A stretch of DNA of 64,000 bases from Segatella paludivivens DSM 17968 = JCM 13650 (GTDB lineage Bacteria > Bacteroidota > Bacteroidia > Bacteroidales > Bacteroidaceae), in the NCBI RefSeq assembly GCF_000373185.1, contig NZ_KB890682.1, forward strand, positions 80,317 through 144,316, written 5' to 3'. The translations under genes were made by a program, and so were the position numbers. The notes under the pieces are model-generated. The model was not told the DNA's origin. It was given only the letters and a program-made list of their open reading frames with translations, and did not search any database. Positions 1-8,992 of the stretch are shown here, piece by piece (the first letter of the stretch is position 1; each line of letters opens with the position of its first letter).

Positions 1-977
1 GAATATTTGGAACAATCAAACCGTAGCTCCAGTTGAGGTTGCCATATGTAGAACCGTCGTTGCGTGAGTATTGTATAGCCCATATAGATTCTACACCATT
101 CTCATATTGATCTTCAGGACGGAAATTATTGTGGATATCACTCTCTAGACCATAGCCACCAGCTGTATAGATAGCAGGATCGGTATATTCAAGCACCTTC
201 TTCAGGTCGTCTTCATTAATTGAAGTCACTTTGTTTGATGTAGGGTCGTCTTGATGATATGCCTTGTATAGATAAACCTTAGCAAGAAAAGCAGCAGCTG
301 CAGCCTTTGTTGGACGCCCTTTGTCAGTCTGTGTTACTGGCAATACATTATAAGCCTCTTCAAGTTCCTTAGCTATGACAGCCCAACCTTGATCATTGGT
401 ATACTCTGTGTTAGAAAGCTGATGGTACTCATCATAGGTGAGGTCTGATCGCATAACAAAGGGTATATTTTTGTAGAGACGCTTAGCCAGAAAATGACCA
501 TAAGCGCGCAAAAATTTCATCTCGGCCAAACGCTCACTCTTCAAAGCATACGAATCATCTGCTGCCTCAAGAGTTCCAATTGCTGTATTCACACGTGAAA
601 TAGCATTATAGATACGCACCCACATATCGTTGATATTCCAATTGGTGGTTAATACACCCTTTTCAACTTCAAGCTGGTGGAAAACGTCACCATCATTGGT
701 TGTTGATCCACCCTTATAGGCATCGTCCGAACGAACGTCATAGTTCCACATCGAGAAAGATGAGTTGATATCTTCAGCTGTTGTGAAGATGGCATACGCA
801 GAAGTCACCATATTATCAATATACTCTGATTTGGTTACTTCCTTGTCTGACAGGGTTCCTTGTGGCACTTGGTCGTCAAGGAATGCATTACAGCTATTTA
901 AAAGTAAAAGGGAAAAGGCAAAAGGTAAAACGGCTGCTACTTTCTTGGCCTTTATATATAAATTTCTAGATTCCATA
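1..977 (-). CDS. SusD/RagB-like nutrient-binding outer-membrane lipoprotein (partial, C-terminus outside the window)
   Basis: About 325 residues of the N-terminal part are present; the gene runs off the left edge. The start is the ATG at 977-975, giving a lipoprotein signal with lipobox LLNSC and acylated Cys29. The following segment has the SusD pattern: an NAFLDD start, an alpha-helical TPR-rich region with an AEMKFLRAYGHF helix, and a KAAAAAFLAKVYLY helix. SusD proteins sit on the cell surface as a lid over the SusC barrel and bind the glycan. The gene lies 36 bp downstream of the SusC gene in the same direction, the standard paired arrangement. The glycan cannot be told from this sequence; the regulator upstream has a monosaccharide-type sensor domain. 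Confidence 0.93.
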
Positions 978-1013
978 ATTGTGATTTTTAAACTATTATT
1001 CAATATTTGTCGT

Positions 1014-4000
1014 TTAAAAAGAAACGTTAAGACCGAATGTCAGGTTAAGAGGTATAGGATAACCGAAGAGCGCATTCTCTGGATCTATGCCTGTGAACTT
1101 GTGGCTTTTGATGGTGAGCAGATTTTGTGCAGAGAAGTACATACGTACTTTTGACATACTTATCTTCTTTATTAGAGCATCAGGGAGGCTGTAGCCAATC
1201 TCAATGGTGCGAAGCTTGAGAAACGAACCATCTTCAACATAGTAAGAAGAAAAACGTTTCTCGTTGTTGTTGTCGTATGTCGACAGTGCTGGGATTGTTG
1301 AACTTGAGTTAGTAGGAGTCCAAGCATCAAGAACGCGATCACCCTTATTAAGGAATGGAACGTTAACACCAGCCCAGAGGTCGGTCTGTACCTTGTAACC
1401 ACCATTGGTATCATCACCAGGACGCACAGTGGTGAGTACATCAACATTTTGGACACCCTGCCAGAACATTGTGAAGTCTAAGTTTTTATACTGAAAATAA
1501 AAATTCAGACCATAGGTGAAGGCTGGTGTTGGATCGTAAATCCATTTCTGATCGTCGGTTGTAATCACGCCATCGTTATTAAGATCCTTAAAACGCATGC
1601 GGCCAATAGCTGCACCTTCTTGTGTAGCATGGTTGTCAACTTCAGCTTGATTCTTGAAGATGCCATCATAAACATAACCAACGTAAGAGTTCATTGGATG
1701 ACCAACAACGCTGAATACACCACTACCACCGAAGGTACCTGCTGCGGCAATGGTTTCAGGAAGCTTAGTTACCTCGTTGCGGTTTGTACCAATATTACCA
1801 GTGATATCATAGTTGAATGCACCTGCATTGCCGCGATAACCTGCATTAAACTCAACACCCTTGTTGAGCATTTCACCAGCGTTGATCCACATAGAGCTCC
1901 CCTCACCCATTATACCAATACCAGGCATATTGACAAGGATGTCTGAGGTCTTCTTGCGGTACCACTCAAAGCTACCATAGAGTGAGTTTTTGAAGAATCC
2001 AAAGTCAAGACCTAAGTTGGTCTGTGTTGTGGTTTCCCACTTTATGTTGTCGTTACCAAGCTGATTGCGCTTGAAACCTGACCCCAAAGGCTGTCCGCCG
2101 TTAGTACCAGCAATATCATAAGATGTACCGTAGCTTTGACCACCGAAGTTAGCCTCTCCATAGTTAGAAACATAGAGCGTGTAGCGAGCATAGTTGTTGA
2201 TGTCCTGATTACCAGTCTGTCCCCAGCTAGCACGAAGCTTCAGGTCAGAAAGCCATGAATTTGAGGCATCCTGCATGAATTTCTCTTGGCTGATACGCCA
2301 ACCCAAACTTAAAGATGGGAATGTACCGTAGCGATTGTTCTTGCCAAAGCGGCTTGAGCCATCACGACGAACGGTAACACTTGCCATATACTTGTCGGCA
2401 TAGTTGTAGTTCATCTTTCCGAAGAAAGAAGCTAGAGAGAAACCTTCGCCTGAGCCAAATGCCTGCTGCTCGCCAACACCAGCGTCTGGCCACATATAAT
2501 CAGGCGTATTTACAGCAAAGCCATAACGCTTGCCACCGAACCAAGAGTTATCCTGACGATTAAGCTCAATGCCAATCAGTGCGTCAGCACGATGCTTGCC
2601 TATTTCAAGGTTGTAGGTTGCAATGGCATTCCACATCCAACTCATCCAGTGCTCTTGTTTAGCCTCAACGGCATTGTCTTTGTTACTCACATTACCGTTT
2701 GTGATAGGATAGGTAAAGAAACGCTGCTCCTTTTGAGCATAGTCAATACCTGCAGTAGTGCGTACAATGAAATTCTTAGTGATATTGAAGTTCAAATGAA
2801 CGTCACCAAACATACGCCAATAGGTATATCTGTTGTCTTTATTTCGGTTAAGCACTTCGACAGGGTTCTCGCGGTCAGCGAAACTACCTGTAAGGTTAGC
2901 ATATTCCCCCTTTGTATTGTAAACAGGAAATGTAGGGTTATACTGAAGCACATTACCTAGAAATCCATTAGGTTCTGAAACTTCAGATGTACGGTTGATG
3001 GTAAGATTCTCACCAATTGTGAGGAAGTTGCCCAATAGTTTATATTCTGTGTTTACGCGTCCCGAAATTCGGTTGAAGTCAGTGTCCTTGATAACACCAA
3101 GGTTTTTGTAGTAACCAAGTGAAAAATAACTAGAACCCTTATCGTTACCGTTGCTTACGCTGACATTATAGTTCTGAATAAGACCAGTGCGTGTAGTTTC
3201 GTCCATCCAGTTAGTATCAGATGCAGGAATAGTTCCTGCTGCATCAAGATATTTCTGCATCGTCATACCATTCAGCTGAGGATTACCATTCTTATCATAA
3301 GCCCAGTCAAAATGATAACCTACAGAGTTGTTGTTTGGATCAAGACCGTCGTTGACATTAGCCTGCCAGAAAGCCTGTCCCCACTGCTTAGCGTTTAGCA
3401 CATTCATGCGGTGAGCATACATTGAAGCAGCAATGCTAGCGTCAAGGTTTACCTTTGGCTTCCCATCTTTACCTTTTTTTGTGGTTATGATGATAACACC
3501 ATTGGCAGCACGTGAACCATAGATAGATGCTGATGCCGCATCCTTCAAAACCTGGATGCTCTCAATATCATTACCATTAAGTTCGTGCATACCCGACTTT
3601 GTGGGAACACCATCAATAATATAAAGAGGATCGTTGTTGTTAAGCGTACCATTACCACGAATACGCACGGTAGCAGCACCTGAAGGAGAACCATCGGCAG
3701 AAATATCCATACCTGGAACGCGTCCCTGCATCGCCTTAATAGGGTTGTTTTCGTTTTGCTTGGCAATGTCTTTCACACTTACAACAGATATAGCACCTGT
3801 AAGGTCAGCCTTGCGTTGTGTGGTGTAACCTGTGACAATAACTTCATTCAGGTCGTTAGTAACTTCCTGAAGCGTAACCTTCATTACATCAAAAGCTGCA
3901 ATTTCTTTTGTTTTATAACCAATGTAAGAGATGACGAGAGTAGCTCCCTTTCCAACTGAGAGTTTAAAGTTTCCATCCATGTCGGTAACCGCACCATTAG

Positions 4001-4148
4001 TAGTACCTTTCTCCATCACGGTGGCACCGATAACTGTTTCTCCAGCAGAATCAAATATCGTTCCACTCACATTAATCTTCTGTGCGCTTGCGGCAGCACA
4101 CACCATCATGAGAACAAAACTCAAGAGGATTTTTGACAGATTTCTCAT
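1014..4148 (-). CDS. SusC/RagA-family TonB-dependent outer-membrane transporter
   Basis: A 1044-residue protein, normal for SusC. It has a signal peptide ending near AAASAQ (residues 1-22), a carboxypeptidase-regulatory-like domain (about 25-105, VSGTIFDSAGETVIGATV), a plug domain (about 115-225, VIVTGYTTQRKADLTGAISVV and DPLYIIDGVP) and a beta-barrel ending in a terminal Phe (GLNVSF). SusC proteins import oligosaccharides across the outer membrane using TonB. It forms a pair with the SusD gene just downstream. A promoter -7 element (4192-4199) and a double palindrome lie directly upstream, next to the end of the regulator gene, so control by that regulator is likely. Confidence 0.96.
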   Translation of the reverse strand: MRNLSKILLSFVLMMVCAAASAQKINVSGTIFDSAGETVIGATVMEKGTTNGAVTDMDGNFKLSVGKGATLVISYIGYKTKEIAAFDVMKVTLQEVTNDLNEVIVTGYTTQRKADLTGAISVVSVKDIAKQNENNPIKAMQGRVPGMDISADGSPSGAATVRIRGNGTLNNNDPLYIIDGVPTKSGMHELNGNDIESIQVLKDAASASIYGSRAANGVIIITTKKGKDGKPKVNLDASIAASMYAHRMNVLNAKQWGQAFWQANVNDGLDPNNNSVGYHFDWAYDKNGNPQLNGMTMQKYLDAAGTIPASDTNWMDETTRTGLIQNYNVSVSNGNDKGSSYFSLGYYKNLGVIKDTDFNRISGRVNTEYKLLGNFLTIGENLTINRTSEVSEPNGFLGNVLQYNPTFPVYNTKGEYANLTGSFADRENPVEVLNRNKDNRYTYWRMFGDVHLNFNITKNFIVRTTAGIDYAQKEQRFFTYPITNGNVSNKDNAVEAKQEHWMSWMWNAIATYNLEIGKHRADALIGIELNRQDNSWFGGKRYGFAVNTPDYMWPDAGVGEQQAFGSGEGFSLASFFGKMNYNYADKYMASVTVRRDGSSRFGKNNRYGTFPSLSLGWRISQEKFMQDASNSWLSDLKLRASWGQTGNQDINNYARYTLYVSNYGEANFGGQSYGTSYDIAGTNGGQPLGSGFKRNQLGNDNIKWETTTQTNLGLDFGFFKNSLYGSFEWYRKKTSDILVNMPGIGIMGEGSSMWINAGEMLNKGVEFNAGYRGNAGAFNYDITGNIGTNRNEVTKLPETIAAAGTFGGSGVFSVVGHPMNSYVGYVYDGIFKNQAEVDNHATQEGAAIGRMRFKDLNNDGVITTDDQKWIYDPTPAFTYGLNFYFQYKNLDFTMFWQGVQNVDVLTTVRPGDDTNGGYKVQTDLWAGVNVPFLNKGDRVLDAWTPTNSSSTIPALSTYDNNNEKRFSSYYVEDGSFLKLRTIEIGYSLPDALIKKISMSKVRMYFSAQNLLTIKSHKFTGIDPENALFGYPIPLNLTFGLNVSF

Positions 4149-4191
4149 TCGAACGTTTTTAGTTAATAGATTATTTGCGAATTATCTGCCG

Positions 4192-4199
4192 CAAATATA
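4192..4199 (-). promoter_or_regulatory. -7 promoter element of the susCD operon
   Basis: Minus-strand TATATTTG matches the Bacteroidota -7 consensus TAnnTTTG, about 45 bp upstream of the susC start. A TTTATTG stretch about 20 bp further upstream is a weak -33 candidate. Confidence 0.6.
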
Positions 4200-4242
4200 C
4201 TTAAGCTTGGCAATAAACACTTTCTAAAATCGTTCGAAGGTT

Positions 4243-4272
4243 GCAACAATTGTTGCATGTAACAATTGTTAC
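4243..4272. promoter_or_regulatory. Two adjacent 14-bp palindromes, candidate operator for the hybrid regulator
   Basis: GCAACAATTGTTGC (4243-4256) and GTAACAATTGTTAC (4259-4272) are both perfect palindromes, share the core AACAATTGTT and start 16 bp apart. They lie just upstream of the -33 region of the susC promoter, where an AraC-type activator would bind, and just after the stop codon of the regulator gene. The role is inferred from position. Confidence 0.5.
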
Positions 4273-4281
4273 CGTTTTAGT

Positions 4282-6522
4282 TTATTTTCTTACATCGGTA
4301 GGATACATATCATATTGCTTATAAAAGCACGATGAGAAATAGCTAGGGGTACCAAATCCTACTTTGTAGGAGATTTCAGAAATAGTCATATCGCTGTTCA
4401 AAAGCAGGGAATAGGCTTTCTGCAAACGAATTTTTCTTAATAGTTCTACAGGAGATAATCCTGTGAGAGCTTTAACCTTTCTATATAGTTGCACACGACT
4501 CATACCGAGTTCATCGCCTAGGTCATCCATTTTTAGATGTGCATCTGATATGTGCTTCTCTACAGCATCTTTCAGTGAATCCATAAATCGACTATCTGGA
4601 GTACTTACTTGCTCTATATGCACATCTTGTGTTATTGTTTCCGTCTTTGTATCTTTTTCGCTAAACAACTTGCGCAGTTGCATTCTGCTTTGTAGAAGAT
4701 TACTTATCCGTGATATCAGGAACTGAGCATTGAATGGTTTTATCACGTATGCATCTGCACCATGTTCAAAACCCTCTATCTGCTGCGACTCAGTACTGCG
4801 GGCTGTGAGCATTATCACAGGAATATGACTCGTAATACAGTCCTCCTTGATCTGCTTGCAGAATTGTAGACCATCCATAACAGGCATCATTACATCGCTC
4901 ACAATAAGGTCGGGCACACTCTCGCGAGCAAGTTGCAATCCGCTCTGACCATCTGAGGCCTCTATTACATAATAACTTTGTGCCAGCAATGTACGTAGAT
5001 ATTTGCGCATATCGGCATTGTCATCAACAATAAGCAACGTTGAAAGTTCCTCGCTGTCGGTTTTCAGCAACAAATCGGTATGACCTTCCTGTACATCATT
5101 GCGCTTTTGCTTTGCATCAGAACTAGCCTGCTTTGCATTGTCGTCGGCAATCGCTGCATCTACTTCCTTGCGGAAGTTTATTACGTTTGATACTAATCCG
5201 TTCAACTGTTCCACATTACGGTTCAAAATATTCAGCAGTTCGCGATCGTCACCCTTAAGGTTGCTCTTTTCTGAAAGAACTTTCAACGGTCCTGTAATCA
5301 GCGTGAGAGGGGTCTTCAACTGATGGCTGGCATTGGTATAAAAGAGTGTCTGCTCCTCATTTAGTTCACGCATTTTATCGCTTGCCTTGCGATATTTGCG
5401 GTTCGAGCGTTTAATAGCCTTAATTGCTTTCATAATGAACAGCAGTGCCAGCAGCAACAGTAAGATGGCTACAACGGAAATATAAAGTACGCTGCGCTGT
5501 AGATTATAGAGTCCAAGATAATTCTCCAGCTTGTTCTGAATAGTAACAAGATAGTTGTTTTGCTTCATAATCAAGTTGGTACTCATAATGATGTCGTTCA
5601 CATTTTGTGGCGTAACAACAAAACTCTGAATAGTCTTATTACGTTCATAAGGCTTACGATCTAATATATTCAATGCCAGTTGAATAATCTCTTCGCCGTG
5701 AGTAGGATATATATAGGTACCAGTAAGGACACCTTTCTTCACTTGCTCTAGTCCTCCATCTTTACCTGGAAGTCCGTCAACTCCAAGAAATTTTATGGTT
5801 TTTTCCTTTCCGACTTCCTTTGCAGCCTTGAAAGCTCCTACAGCATCAATATCACTATGGCAGAATACAATATCCACCTGCTTACCTGACTTAAGATATG
5901 CTTTCATCTGGCGATAGCAGTCTTCGGGAGTCCAATCGGTTTCAGTATTGAAATAATCAATATTAGTTTGTTTTTTTATAATGCCATAAAATCCCTCATG
6001 ACGATCTTTAGCTGGTGACATTGTCATTGGACCAGTCATCTCCCAAACTATAGGTTTGCGACCTTCTGTCCTCACATCTCCATCCCGAATCATGCTCAGG
6101 GCATAGTTGGCTAGTTTCCTACCTGCCTCAACATTATCACCACCTATATATGCGGTATAGTTATTGCTCTTACTTTTACGGTCGAAGAGTACCACAGGAA
6201 TACCCTTCTTCTTTGCTTTGGTGAGCGAAGGTGCCAGTTGGGTATATTCGTAAGGAGCTACAATCAATAGATCAACACCAGCATCTATAAGACTATCAAT
6301 TTGTCTTACTTGCAACTTAGGATCGTTATAGCAATTGGTGATTTTTATTTCTGCTTCACTGTCATAGAGATGTTGAGCTGACAGCATCTCATTGTTTATC
6401 TTCTCTCGCCACTCACCACTAGAACATTGCGAAACGCCAATCTCATAGGATTTGTGTTTCGCTGTACATGCAGATAAAACGATTGTGACAATAATAAAAT
6501 TGTAGATGATATATTTTTTCAT
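4282..6522 (-). CDS. Hybrid two-component regulator with sugar-binding sensor, lacking the HATPase domain
   Basis: A 746-residue one-protein regulator. In order: N-terminal membrane/lipobox-like signal (LSAC at 16-19); periplasmic sugar-binding domain of the ribose-binding/LacI type (about 26-320, with LLIVAPYEY and FDRKSK); transmembrane helix (about 344-365); HisKA dimerisation helix with H-box ASHQLKTPL, His400; receiver domain (about 494-612) with Asp543 in VSDVMMP and Lys595 in IKPF; AraC-type DNA-binding domain (about 645-746). Only about 42 residues, rich in charged and polar residues, separate HisKA from the receiver, so the usual ATP-binding domain of about 110 residues with its N and G boxes is absent. 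Sensor type resembles the fructose-sensing members of this family. It probably controls the susCD genes downstream. Confidence 0.9.
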   Translation of the reverse strand: MKKYIIYNFIIVTIVLSACTAKHKSYEIGVSQCSSGEWREKINNEMLSAQHLYDSEAEIKITNCYNDPKLQVRQIDSLIDAGVDLLIVAPYEYTQLAPSLTKAKKKGIPVVLFDRKSKSNNYTAYIGGDNVEAGRKLANYALSMIRDGDVRTEGRKPIVWEMTGPMTMSPAKDRHEGFYGIIKKQTNIDYFNTETDWTPEDCYRQMKAYLKSGKQVDIVFCHSDIDAVGAFKAAKEVGKEKTIKFLGVDGLPGKDGGLEQVKKGVLTGTYIYPTHGEEIIQLALNILDRKPYERNKTIQSFVVTPQNVNDIIMSTNLIMKQNNYLVTIQNKLENYLGLYNLQRSVLYISVVAILLLLLALLFIMKAIKAIKRSNRKYRKASDKMRELNEEQTLFYTNASHQLKTPLTLITGPLKVLSEKSNLKGDDRELLNILNRNVEQLNGLVSNVINFRKEVDAAIADDNAKQASSDAKQKRNDVQEGHTDLLLKTDSEELSTLLIVDDNADMRKYLRTLLAQSYYVIEASDGQSGLQLARESVPDLIVSDVMMPVMDGLQFCKQIKEDCITSHIPVIMLTARSTESQQIEGFEHGADAYVIKPFNAQFLISRISNLLQSRMQLRKLFSEKDTKTETITQDVHIEQVSTPDSRFMDSLKDAVEKHISDAHLKMDDLGDELGMSRVQLYRKVKALTGLSPVELLRKIRLQKAYSLLLNSDMTISEISYKVGFGTPSYFSSCFYKQYDMYPTDVRK

Positions 6523-6986
6523 GAGTTTCTGCGATTTAAGCGGTCGATTATATAAATCGGGTTCAAATTTAGTAATTATTTTGGAAGTATCAATCTATTT
6601 TCGCAAAAAAGAGGTTCAAACTTCAAAAGCTTTTTATAATACATACTGTGTCATTTAAATTGTTTGAAAGAATTACTCTTTGTTGCTATTATATTTTGTA
6701 TATTTCGCTTAGTCAAGAAAAGTGGTTCTTTTTTCTATTTATAGTACTTGCAAAAGTATTGCTTTTTTACCATTAGAATAATTGTTTTAATAAATAATAG
6801 GCCTCATACATACTATATAAGTTTTATTATCCTTCCTCTCATCCTATGGTGAATCAGATTAAGAGGAACTAGTTTGGAAAAAGACAATGATAAAGATTAA
6901 AATGTTGCTTTTTCAAAATAAATATATTACTTTTGCATTATTATTAACCACACCATAAAAACTATTATAAACCATAATACTAATAT
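6523..6986. promoter_or_regulatory. Divergent intergenic region with promoter for the rightward gene pair
   Basis: This AT-rich stretch separates the leftward regulator from the rightward gene at 6987. TACTTTTG at 6928-6935 matches the -7 consensus with TTGC about 21 bp upstream, giving a leader of roughly 45 nt. No open reading frame worth keeping was seen. Confidence 0.5.
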
Positions 6987-7571
6987 ATGAAGATAAAAAC
7001 AATAATATTCTTTAGCATTACCTTAATTCTATTCATCCTTGTAACGAGTGGGGTGTGTATGGATGTGTATACAGTTAACTATAAAAACTATCGTATAGTA
7101 AATGCTAAGATGCAACGATTTGAGGCTGACGAATTATCACACGACAGCTTATATTATATATTGAGTTTTGATATAGAACAGTGTAATAAAGTCGTAAGTT
7201 TGAGTTTGGGTCATCCTTGTTTAGGACCTCATGTAGAAGGAACTGCTATTGATGACATTAAGAAAATTAAGATTGTTAATGATGTAAATCAAAACATCAC
7301 ATCTCTATTCCGTGGTGTTGATAACGTTAACTATTTGCACAATGATAGTGTTTCTGACAATGTAACAACGACTAGTAATATAACAAGTTTAATAAAAGAA
7401 CTAGTGACCGTAGATGGTCGTGGCTTTAGTGTTATTGATAATAATTATATTTATTCAATTCCAAAGACAGAGAAGTTACCTGAAAAGATAATACTTTATT
7501 TTGATAAGAGAAAAATAGAGGTAAAGGTAAATAACAATTCTTATATTTTTACAAGTTTAAATGACAGATAA
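6987..7571 (+). CDS. Uncharacterised secreted or membrane-anchored protein
   Basis: 194 residues, family not recognised. Residues about 5-27 form one hydrophobic helix (IIFFSITLILFILVTSGVCM), so the protein is probably anchored in the inner membrane or exported. The remainder is polar, rich in Asn, Asp and Val, with no cysteine pair or catalytic motif that I can name. Its stop codon overlaps the start of the next gene (TAATG), so the two are translated together and probably work together. A good -7 promoter element lies about 50 bp upstream. Confidence 0.7.
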   Translation: MKIKTIIFFSITLILFILVTSGVCMDVYTVNYKNYRIVNAKMQRFEADELSHDSLYYILSFDIEQCNKVVSLSLGHPCLGPHVEGTAIDDIKKIKIVNDVNQNITSLFRGVDNVNYLHNDSVSDNVTTTSNITSLIKELVTVDGRGFSVIDNNYIYSIPKTEKLPEKIILYFDKRKIEVKVNNNSYIFTSLNDR

Positions 7572-7942
7572 TGATACGACACATTTCCTTATATACAATA
7601 ACCATTGTAATAATTGCAATTATTTGGTCTTTGCAAATTCTTGCGATTTTTTCTTTAGGCGATAACATCTTTATATCTTGTGCTATCGTGTCAGTGGTGG
7701 CAATACTCTCCACGTTAGTTGGATTGTATTTCTATCATGGCAATAAATGGTGGATAACAGCATTATCCATAATCTCTGCGTCATTTTATGCTTTATTGTT
7801 ATTTGAATTATACTCATTTTTCATGATATTTTCGGGTGCTTACGTTATCTGGTTAGCGATATCTGTGCCTTCAGCCTTCATTGGCTCATACATAGCCGAT
7901 AGAATAGAAAAAGACTCGGTTGATGAAGATGATGAAACATAA
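7571..7942 (+). CDS. Small integral membrane protein, uncharacterised
   Basis: 123 residues with about four hydrophobic segments (residues 8-28, 34-52, 60-76, 80-110) and an acidic tail (RIEKDSVDEDDET). It starts one base inside the stop codon of the preceding gene, so translational coupling is likely. No family recognised. The two genes look like a stand-alone pair: the next gene downstream is convergent. Confidence 0.65.
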   Translation: MIRHISLYTITIVIIAIIWSLQILAIFSLGDNIFISCAIVSVVAILSTLVGLYFYHGNKWWITALSIISASFYALLLFELYSFFMIFSGAYVIWLAISVPSAFIGSYIADRIEKDSVDEDDET

Positions 7943-7984
7943 GATTGATATATAGATAAAATGATTTTTTTTCATTTCGATCTT

Positions 7985-8986
7985 TTATTTTTGTGCATAC
8001 AACTCTTTCATAATAGCATTGGCCACCACATCCCGATAATGCGCTTTATCATAAAAATAATGGTAATTGCGAAATTTAGAGTGAAAATTATCTGAAAAGT
8101 TAACGACATTTTTATCACCAAATATCTTTTTTAATGTCACGATATCTTTAGGATTCATCTGTTTGGCATTGAACGTTGGACCGATAGCAATTTTTACATT
8201 CGCTCCATGGCGTTGACAAATACTTCTTATTTGCATTAAGCACGAGATACTTTCTGTCTTTATAGTCGGAGCATATGTAAACGCTGTATAATGTTCTTTA
8301 GGCCATGACTGATTTTTCCAATATTTCTCCCCACTTTTTTTAATGGCAGCATCCTGACATAATACGGCATCATTTGTTATTGAATTCCGTATCCGTCCGT
8401 CGTTGTTGATGATACCGTTCATTGTTTTATCGTCATATTCATGGAAAATCCTATATCTAAGATACGGAATGAGAAACATAGGCGTACAGAATCCCTGGAA
8501 ATAATCCATCTGATATGTAATTTCACTCTGTCCTGTTACCTCTGGAGGCATGGAATGCATGATGCCTGGTTGGGGATGGTTTTCTTCAAAGAATTGCTTA
8601 TCCGCTACAATGAGCACATTTTTTATTTTCTGACCTTTTTCAGAATCAAGAGCCTGCATCTTGAGCAACAAATCGCCTGCTCCTTCATTATTGCTAAACA
8701 TGCGAAAGCCCTTGCCACCTGTATATTTAGACCATTCATTGATGTGGAAAGCTTTAGTGCATGATGTGCCCATAAGAAACGAATCAAAGTGCATTGATTT
8801 CTCATTAGCTTTGTATTTGTTCCATGAAATAACGCCTTCGCTTTGGGCTACCTCTGGTGCATCATAATCTGAATATTTTCGAATTACCATAAACGGATCA
8901 CTCATAATATAAAAAATCAACAGTGCTATGAAGGGCAATGGAATGAGCACACACTTCAGATAGAATATAAATATCTTATGTTTCAT
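7985..8986 (-). CDS. DltD-like SGNH-fold membrane-anchored protein
   Basis: 333 residues with one N-terminal transmembrane helix (about 9-28) and an extracytoplasmic domain. The Ser75 in FLMGTSCTKAF and the Asp313/His316 pair in YDKAHYRD match the Ser and DxxH elements of SGNH hydrolases, as in DltD. It is the last gene of a four-gene cassette with a ligase, carrier protein and MBOAT transferase, and starts 6 bp after the MBOAT gene. In DltD systems this protein completes acyl transfer outside the membrane. Overall similarity to DltD is weak by eye, so the match rests on the motifs and on gene order. It could equally be an acetyltransferase partner of the AlgX/DHHW type. Confidence 0.65.
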   Translation of the reverse strand: MKHKIFIFYLKCVLIPLPFIALLIFYIMSDPFMVIRKYSDYDAPEVAQSEGVISWNKYKANEKSMHFDSFLMGTSCTKAFHINEWSKYTGGKGFRMFSNNEGAGDLLLKMQALDSEKGQKIKNVLIVADKQFFEENHPQPGIMHSMPPEVTGQSEITYQMDYFQGFCTPMFLIPYLRYRIFHEYDDKTMNGIINNDGRIRNSITNDAVLCQDAAIKKSGEKYWKNQSWPKEHYTAFTYAPTIKTESISCLMQIRSICQRHGANVKIAIGPTFNAKQMNPKDIVTLKKIFGDKNVVNFSDNFHSKFRNYHYFYDKAHYRDVVANAIMKELYAQK

Positions 8987-8992
8987 ATAAAT

